Origin: JANWHF01 sp036276235
GTDB lineage: Bacteria; Planctomycetota; Phycisphaerae; Tepidisphaerales; Tepidisphaeraceae
Direction: 5' to 3'
Assembly: GCA_036276235.1 (NCBI GenBank)
Contig: DATBDZ010000238.1
Location: 1-9,584, forward strand
DNA length: 9,584 bases
In this document: piece by piece, positions 5,665-9,584 of the stretch
Layout of the letters: each line of letters begins with the position of its first letter
Numbering within the stretch: the first letter of the stretch is position 1
Made by a program: the position numbers and the translations under genes
The notes under the pieces: model-generated
Seen by the model: only the letters and a program-made list of their open reading frames with translations
The model's database searches: none
What the model was told of the DNA's origin: nothing

Positions 5665-5705
5665 CAAAAAAAGAAAAGCTTCCGCCGTGGCGTGGAAGCT
5701 TTTCT
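5665..5705 (-). terminator. Intrinsic terminator for the lysine-rich peptide gene
   Basis: On the minus strand AGAAAAGCTTCC (5705-5694) pairs perfectly with GGAAGCTTTTCT (5683-5672) around a 10-nt loop, and an uninterrupted T-run continues directly to 5666. A 12-bp stem plus T-tract is a classic Rho-independent terminator. It reads only in the minus direction and faces the transcript from 5907, so it closes that unit and insulates parA. Confidence 0.85.
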
Positions 5706-5814
5706 GGTGTTTCGTGGCCTTTAGTTGGAGCCAAGGCCCAAAACGGTTTGAATTTCTCGAACGGCTGAAGACCAAGTGTCGCCGGCCAGATCCACGAGCC
5801 GGCATCAGAAGAAG
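5706..5814 (-). other. Structured 3' untranslated stretch of the peptide transcript
   Basis: About 110 nt separate the peptide stop from the terminator. I see no start codon with a ribosome site here. It contains small potential hairpins: GCCGGC at 5781-5786 with 5798-5803, and GGCCTT at 5716-5721 with AAGGCC at 5733-5738. It could be a functional RNA tail, but nothing recognisable was found. Confidence 0.35.
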
Positions 5815-5825
5815 TTACTTCTTCT
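5807..5825. repeat. Palindrome spanning the peptide stop codon
   Basis: AGAAGAAGT and ACTTCTTCT flank a single central base, giving a 19-nt near-perfect palindrome centred on the TAA of the lysine-rich peptide. In RNA it would fold into a short hairpin exactly where translation ends. Confidence 0.7.
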
Positions 5826-5883
5826 TGGTCGTCTTCTTTGCGGTCGACTTTTTCGTCGACTTCTTAGCTGCTTTCTTTGCCAT
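5815..5883 (-). CDS. 22-residue lysine-rich basic peptide (histone H1-tail-like)
   Basis: The minus strand encodes a 22-residue peptide beginning MAKKAAKKSTKK. Composition is 11 Lys, 4 Ala, 4 Thr, 2 Ser and the initiator Met, with no acidic or hydrophobic residue beyond Ala and Met. The KK pairs recur every 4-5 residues, and AAGTCGAC occurs twice, so part of the gene arose by internal duplication. Evidence that it is real is the completeness of its signals: a TTGACG-17-TAAATT promoter, consensus AAGGAGGT 9 nt before the ATG, a clean TAA, and an intrinsic terminator downstream. Lys/Ala/Thr/Ser repeats resemble H1-like tails of bacterial histone-like proteins, so DNA or RNA binding is a reasonable guess. 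It diverges from gpmI. It might instead be a leader peptide or the coding part of a dual-function RNA. Confidence 0.75.
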   Translation of the reverse strand: MAKKAAKKSTKKSTAKKTTKKK

Positions 5884-5892
5884 GGCGCTGTT

Positions 5893-5900
5893 ACCTCCTT
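5893..5900 (-). promoter_or_regulatory. Consensus Shine-Dalgarno of the lysine-rich peptide
   Basis: AAGGAGGT on the minus strand is a perfect match to the anti-SD, 9 nt before the ATG. It is the strongest ribosome site in the window, where most genes have weak ones. Confidence 0.85.
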
Positions 5901-5913
5901 TCTCTGTTTGACA

Positions 5914-5942
5914 AATTTAGTACGCGATGAATTTTGCGTCAA
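5914..5942 (-). promoter_or_regulatory. Sigma70-like promoter of the lysine-rich peptide
   Basis: On the minus strand TTGACG (5942-5937), a 17-nt spacer and TAAATT (5919-5914) form a -35/-10 pair, matching 5 of 6 and 4 of 6 consensus bases. Transcription would begin near 5907, giving a leader of about 24 nt that contains the Shine-Dalgarno. Confidence 0.65.
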
Positions 5943-5969
5943 CCGTTTTTTGCGAATTCGGGGGAAATT

Positions 5970-6112
5970 CAGTTGTCAGTTGCCAGTTGTCAGTTGCCAG
6001 CGTCCGTGGCCAGTTGTCCGTTGCCTCGTATCCATTTACGGCGCGAGCTGCGGTTCGCAATCGGCAAATGACAACGGACAACTGACAAATGACAACTTAC
6101 AAATGACAACTT
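5970..6112. repeat. CAGTTGT heptamer inverted repeat upstream of gpmI
   Basis: The left arm has four perfect-phase units CAGTTGT/CAGTTGC (5970-5997), a break, then two more (6011-6024). The right arm (6064-6112) has seven units in opposite orientation, alternating ACAAATG and ACAACTT-like versions, which also gives a 14-nt direct repeat. The best-paired part is 6011-6023 with 6072-6084 (13 of 13). The loop between is about 40 nt. It fills the gap between the divergent peptide promoter and gpmI. Confidence 0.88.
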
Positions 6113-6135
6113 ACGATGTGCGCCCTGATTCGATG

Positions 6136-6141
6136 AAAGGA
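6136..6141 (+). promoter_or_regulatory. Shine-Dalgarno setting the GTG start of gpmI
   Basis: AAAGGA lies 7 nt before the GTG at 6149. The nearby ATG at 6133 is in another frame. Confidence 0.6.
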
Positions 6142-6148
6142 AACAAAA

Positions 6149-7810
6149 GTGCCCGCAATAACAAAACGTCCATTGGTGTTGATCGTCCGTGATGGGTGGG
6201 GCAAGAATCCGTATCCGCAGTGGAATCATGCCAACGCGGTTTATCTGGCGAAGCATCCGGTCGCGGATCGATTGCTTGCCGAATATCCGAATGTATTGAT
6301 TCACACGAGCGGCTTCGATGTCGGCCTGCCGGAAGGGACGATGGGCAACAGCGAGGTGGGCCATCAGAACATTGGCGCGGGAAGGATAGTCGATCAGGAA
6401 TCGGTGGCGATCACCAAGCAGTGCCGCAATGGGGCGATTTTTGATAACGCGGTGCTCAATGCCGCCGTCAAGAACGCGCTGGAGAAGGGGACGAACCTTC
6501 ACTTGTTTGGAATCGTTTCCGATGCGGGCGTGCATGGGCTCCTGGAGCATCTCTTTGCTTGCCTGGCATTGGCGAAAAAGCGAGGGTTATCGCGGGTTTT
6601 CCTGCATGCATTCACCGATGGACGCGATACATCGCCCAACTCCGGGCTTGGCTACGTGCGGCAGATCGAAGCGAAGATGAAGGAGATCGGCGTCGGGCAG
6701 GTGGCGACCGTCATCGGCCGCTACTGGGCGATGGATCGCGATAATCGGTGGGACCGCGTCGAAAAAGCGTATCGCGCGATGACGCAAGGCGTCGGCGAGA
6801 AATTCAAATCCGCGCCGCAGGCGATACAGCATTACTACGATCATCCCGCCTCTTCCAACATGAGCGGCGATGAGTTCATCGTCCCCAGCGTCATCACCCG
6901 CACGGACGGCTCGCCGCTGGCGGTTGTCGGCGCCAATGACTCAGTCATCTTCTACAACTATCGCGGCGACCGCCCGCGCGAGATCACCAAGGCGTTCGTC
7001 CTCGATCAATTCCCCTTTACCGAAAAACTCGACGGCACCGACGAAAGCGGCAAGCCCATTCAAACCGAGCAGACGCGCGGCTTTGAGCGCGGGCCGAAAA
7101 TTCCAGGCCTCTATTACGCGACGATGACCGCATACGAAAAAGGATTGCCGGTCAACGTGGCGTTTCCGAAGCCGCCGAAGATGGTCAACATTCTGGGCGA
7201 CTATGTGAGCAACCTGGGGCTGAAACAATTTCGTTCAGCCGAGACGGAAAAATTTCCGCACGTCACGTTCTTCTTCAACGATTACCGCGAGCAGCCTTTC
7301 CCCGGCGAAGAGCGGCAGATCGTCCCGTCGCCCAAGCTGCTCCCCGATGGCCAGCCGCTCAAGACGTACGATCAGATGCCGGAGATGAGCGCCTATGGCG
7401 TGCGCGACGAAGTGCTCAAGCGGATCAACAGCGGGCAGTTTGATCTGATCGTCGTGAACTTCGCCAACGGTGACATGGTCGGCCACACCGGCGTGCTATC
7501 AGCCGCGGTGAAGGCGGTGGAAATCGTCGATCAATGCGTCGGCGCGATCCTGGAAGCAACTCAGCGGCAGGGCGGGACCGCAATCGTCACCGCCGACCAC
7601 GGCAACTGCGAGCAAATGATCGACCCCGCCACCGGAGGGCCGCACACCGCGCATACCACGTACGACGTCGAGTGCATCCTGGTGGACGATCGCCTGAAGG
7701 GAAAGAAATTACGCGAAGGCGGCAGATTAGCCGACATCGCGCCAACGGCGCTGCAGATGCTCGGGCTGGAGAAGCCGGGGGAGATGAATGGAGCGTCCTT
7801 GGTTGGTTGA
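6149..7810 (+). CDS. gpmI: 2,3-bisphosphoglycerate-independent phosphoglycerate mutase
   Basis: The 553-residue cytoplasmic enzyme interconverts 3- and 2-phosphoglycerate in glycolysis and gluconeogenesis using two metal ions and a phosphoserine. Landmarks in order are RDGWG (14-18, metal site), MGNSEVGH (65-72) with catalytic Ser68, HAFTDGRDTSP (153-163), GRYWAMDRD (190-198), NYRGDRPRE (270-278), VNFANGDMVGHTG (436-448) with metal ligands, and TADHGNCEQM (481-490). Metal and serine sites are all intact. It is longer than the common ~510-residue bacterial form. Extra sequence lies around 295-345 (GTDESGKPIQTEQTRGFE...) before KMVNILGDYVSN, which suggests the longer subtype. A GTG start is used. 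There is no obvious terminator after the stop. The gene stands alone, divergent from the peptide gene, with the heptamer repeat in its upstream gap. Confidence 0.96.
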   Translation: MPAITKRPLVLIVRDGWGKNPYPQWNHANAVYLAKHPVADRLLAEYPNVLIHTSGFDVGLPEGTMGNSEVGHQNIGAGRIVDQESVAITKQCRNGAIFDNAVLNAAVKNALEKGTNLHLFGIVSDAGVHGLLEHLFACLALAKKRGLSRVFLHAFTDGRDTSPNSGLGYVRQIEAKMKEIGVGQVATVIGRYWAMDRDNRWDRVEKAYRAMTQGVGEKFKSAPQAIQHYYDHPASSNMSGDEFIVPSVITRTDGSPLAVVGANDSVIFYNYRGDRPREITKAFVLDQFPFTEKLDGTDESGKPIQTEQTRGFERGPKIPGLYYATMTAYEKGLPVNVAFPKPPKMVNILGDYVSNLGLKQFRSAETEKFPHVTFFFNDYREQPFPGEERQIVPSPKLLPDGQPLKTYDQMPEMSAYGVRDEVLKRINSGQFDLIVVNFANGDMVGHTGVLSAAVKAVEIVDQCVGAILEATQRQGGTAIVTADHGNCEQMIDPATGGPHTAHTTYDVECILVDDRLKGKKLREGGRLADIAPTALQMLGLEKPGEMNGASLVG

Positions 7811-7887
7811 TCGCGACATTCCTCTTGTGGGGTCGCTGCAAGATGACCACGGATGTCGTCGTAGGATTTCATGGCCGGTCGATGCGA

Positions 7888-8106
7888 TTACCCTTCGGTG
7901 CCTGATCGCCGGTCGTCGTGCCGCGCTGGAACGCCTTCCTTTAGCCCCAACTCCTCGATTAGCGGCTCGACGATTCGGTTGGTCTCGACGACATGCTTGC
8001 GCAGGTCGCCGTGGTACAGCGAGGCAATCTTGTCGCGGACGGCACGCACGTCGGCGACCCCTGTTTCTTCCGAAGGATCAATCTTGTTTTGAGAATTTGT
8101 ACTCAT
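7888..8106 (-). CDS. Small hydrophilic protein of unknown function (72 aa)
   Basis: From the ATG complementary to 8104-8106 the product is 72 residues, beginning MSTNSQNKIDPSEETG. The central part (ADVRAVRDKIASLYHGDLRKHVVETNRIVEPLIEELGLKEG) is strongly predicted helical, with the charge pattern of a short soluble two-helix protein. The first 15 and last 15 residues look disordered. It has no signal peptide, membrane segment or cysteine. An in-frame GTG at 8119-8121 would add five residues (LHHP context). Neither start has a Shine-Dalgarno. The wording VRAVRDKIA..Y.GDL.KHV..TN resembles small planctomycete hypotheticals, some next to toxin-like partners, but none is adjacent here and no function is assigned. 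It converges on gpmI, whose stop lies 78 bp away. An inverted repeat overlapping a TATAAT upstream suggests regulation. Confidence 0.6.
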   Translation of the reverse strand: MSTNSQNKIDPSEETGVADVRAVRDKIASLYHGDLRKHVVETNRIVEPLIEELGLKEGVPARHDDRRSGTEG

Positions 8107-8157
8107 GGGATGGTGCAGCACTCACTGAAAAAGCTGGTTTCCAGATAGACGCTGGAC

Positions 8158-8182
8158 ATGGCCGAATTATAGCATCGGCCAT
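8158..8182 (-). promoter_or_regulatory. Operator-like inverted repeat overlapping a -10 box
   Basis: ATGGCCGA (8158-8165) and TCGGCCAT (8175-8182) form a perfect 8-bp inverted repeat with a 9-nt spacer. The spacer contains a minus-strand TATAAT (8171-8166), correctly oriented toward the 72-residue gene with a start near 8159. No good -35 is seen. The arrangement suits a dimeric repressor covering the -10. A chance hairpin is the alternative. Confidence 0.4.
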
Positions 8183-8370
8183 CCGTACTTCATCCTCGGC
8201 AAAGAATCCGCCAATGGTTCAGGCCATTCTGAAAGCAGCAATCCGATACCATCGAATGTCTTGGTAGCGCAGCAATTGGAACCCTGCCCGAAGCTCTACG
8301 ACGAAGAGCCGCAGCTACTCCCACGCCGCGACATGGCGCCAAGCCGCGCGGGACTTTTACGGCGCGCTGC

Positions 8371-8376
8371 TATACT
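8371..8376 (+). promoter_or_regulatory. Possible -10 element for the MFS gene
   Basis: TATACT lies 13 nt before the ATG at 8390. No convincing -35 precedes it. Used as a promoter it would give a leader of only about 7 nt, overlapping the AGGA at 8380-8383. Confidence 0.25.
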
Positions 8377-8389
8377 CTCAGGACCTCGT

Positions 8390-9584
8390 ATGGCCCTGTC
8401 CGACGTAGACGCAAAGCACAATCCCACGGCAAGCCCGTCCGACTCAACCGGCTATGAATCCCCGGACGTGGAACGACCCGCCTCGGCGGCGCCCACACTT
8501 TCTCAGCTTGAAGAGCAGACGCCCGCAGGGTTTGGGGCTGCCGCGCATGATCCGTATGCGGCACTGCGGCTGCCGGCCTATCGCCTGTACGGCTCGGGCT
8601 GGATCATCTCTACAATCGGCCAGCAGATTCAAACTGTCGCGATCGAGTGGGACATCTATAACCGCACGCTGGCCCACAATTACGGCATTCACCCGCTGAC
8701 CGCGATGGCGCTGGTGGGCCTGGTGCTGGCGGTGCCGGTGATCGTGCTGGCGATTCCCGCTGGCATGATGGCCGATCGATATGACCGCCGCCGCATTATT
8801 CAGGGAAGCGCGGTCATCTCCGCGGTCGCGTCGCTGGCATTGGCGGGATTGTCTCACTGGGATGGGCCGCTCAAGCTGATGTATTTATTTCTGTTTCTGG
8901 GCGCGATCGGCTATTCGATCGGGTGGACGGCGCGCTCGGCGCTCTTGCCGCAGATCGTGCCGGCGGAAATATTCAGCAATGCGGCAACGTGGAACAGCAG
9001 CGGATTCCAGATTGCCGCCATGGCGGGGCCGGCATTAGGCGGGGCGATTCTTTTGAAGAGCGCGACGGCGGCTTATCTCATCGCCGCCGCCGCGATGCTG
9101 ACTTTCGCGATCATGCTGATTCCGGTGAAAGTCCGGCGGGTGACGCGGGCGCGCGAGCCGCTGACGTTTCACAATCTCGCCGCCGGGTTTCGATTCGTCT
9201 GGAGCACCAAGATAGTCCTGGCGACGATCACGCTGGATCTGTTCGCGGTTCTGTTCGGCGGGGCGACGGCGCTGCTGCCGGCTTACGCGCGGAATATCCT
9301 CCACGTCGGCAAGATCGGCTTCGGCTGGCTTCGGGCCGCGCCGGCGGTGGGCGCGTTGCTGATGGGGATGTGGCTGGCGCATCGCCCGCCGATGCAGAAG
9401 GCCGGACGCGATATGCTTCTGGCCGTCGCCGGCTTTGGGATCGCGACGATCGCATTTGGCCTCTCGCATTCATTTGCGCTGTCATTCCTGATGCTGCTTG
9501 CCACGGGGGCTTGCGATAATATCAGCGTGGTGGTGCGGCACACGCTTGTGCAGATGCTCACGCCCGACGCCATGCGCGGGCGCG
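8390..9584 (+). CDS. MFS_3-type (EntS-like) efflux transporter, C-terminus missing
   Basis: The frame is open to the right edge, giving 398 residues of an inner-membrane major facilitator. Residues 1-55 are a hydrophilic, Pro/Ser-rich cytoplasmic tail. Transmembrane helices follow from about 68 (WIISTIGQQIQTVAIEW). MFS motif A, GMMADRYDRRR at 125-135, lies between helices 2 and 3. LFLGAIGYSIGWTARSALLPQIVP (169-191) and NAATWNSSGFQIAAMAGPALGG (197-218) match the MFS_3/EntS branch, which exports siderophores or drugs. The pattern continues through ISVVVRHTLVQMLTPDAMRGR. The visible part reaches roughly the tenth helix, so one or two helices are off the end. The start at 8390 has AGGA at 8380-8383. 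The frame is open back to 8129, and an ATG at 8333 is an alternative without a ribosome site. The substrate is unknown. Confidence 0.9.
   Translation, partial: MALSDVDAKHNPTASPSDSTGYESPDVERPASAAPTLSQLEEQTPAGFGAAAHDPYAALRLPAYRLYGSGWIISTIGQQIQTVAIEWDIYNRTLAHNYGIHPLTAMALVGLVLAVPVIVLAIPAGMMADRYDRRRIIQGSAVISAVASLALAGLSHWDGPLKLMYLFLFLGAIGYSIGWTARSALLPQIVPAEIFSNAATWNSSGFQIAAMAGPALGGAILLKSATAAYLIAAAAMLTFAIMLIPVKVRRVTRAREPLTFHNLAAGFRFVWSTKIVLATITLDLFAVLFGGATALLPAYARNILHVGKIGFGWLRAAPAVGALLMGMWLAHRPPMQKAGRDMLLAVAGFGIATIAFGLSHSFALSFLMLLATGACDNISVVVRHTLVQMLTPDAMRGR

Noticed and set aside
5706..5814. Second minus-strand peptide downstream of the lysine-rich gene (frame containing SWIWPATLGL)
   Set aside because: That frame has no start codon or ribosome site, and the alternative ATG frame runs into the terminator.
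5567..5911. Plus-strand frames across the parA upstream repeat and the peptide gene
   Set aside because: They translate repeat sequence, the terminator and the reverse of the lysine codons (giving Leu/Phe runs); the minus strand has real signals.
7788..8267. Plus-strand 159-codon frame after gpmI
   Set aside because: It overlaps the end of gpmI and the opposite 72-residue gene, has an arginine-rich shadow composition and shows no family wording or ribosome site.
8923..9519. Plus-strand 198-codon frame inside the right end
   Set aside because: It is an out-of-frame shadow of the MFS transporter, which has clear membrane helices and motif A in the other frame.

Overview
The window looks like a bacterial chromosome segment, most plausibly from a planctomycete-like organism, possibly from a metagenome. 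That assignment is an inference. It rests on a short membrane protein ending in a CxxCGYDLR...CPECG zinc ribbon, two small proteins that resemble planctomycete hypotheticals from memory, moderately high GC, and intergenic gaps full of short-period repeats. No rRNA, tRNA, CRISPR array, transposase or phage gene was recognised.

Layout. Positions 1-1347 hold three minus-strand genes: the start of a PfkB-family sugar kinase (running off the left edge), an 86-residue protein of unknown function, and a HIT-family nucleotide hydrolase/transferase. A divergent gap leads to a plus-strand M50 (site-2-protease-like) membrane metallopeptidase with a zinc ribbon in front and TPR-like helices behind, then a secreted PAP2/class A acid phosphatase. 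A minus-strand two-helix membrane protein with a zinc ribbon converges on the phosphatase. A plus-strand 84-residue protein then converges on a minus-strand ParA ATPase that has no ParB beside it. Next comes a compact minus-strand unit at 5672-5942: a sigma70-like promoter, a consensus Shine-Dalgarno, a 22-residue lysine-rich peptide and an intrinsic terminator. Divergent from it is gpmI, the cofactor-independent phosphoglycerate mutase of glycolysis. A small minus-strand unknown gene follows, and then the first 398 codons of an MFS_3-type exporter that runs off the right edge.

The genes are mostly single units in mixed orientation, so the window is not one pathway. Central metabolism (gpmI, PfkB kinase), nucleotide clean-up (HIT), phosphate release (PAP2), membrane proteolysis, segregation (ParA) and export sit side by side.

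The strongest unexplained pattern is in the gaps. Six intergenic gaps each contain an inverted repeat. Three are built from heptanucleotide tandem units (ATGCGTR, RGTTGTK, CAGTTGT), one from an octanucleotide unit (GGCACGNA), and two from unique 22-nt arms. The unit sequences differ, but the architecture recurs: a short tandem arm, a loop, and the same unit in opposite orientation. The second point of interest is the tiny lysine-rich gene, which has strikingly complete expression signals for 22 codons.
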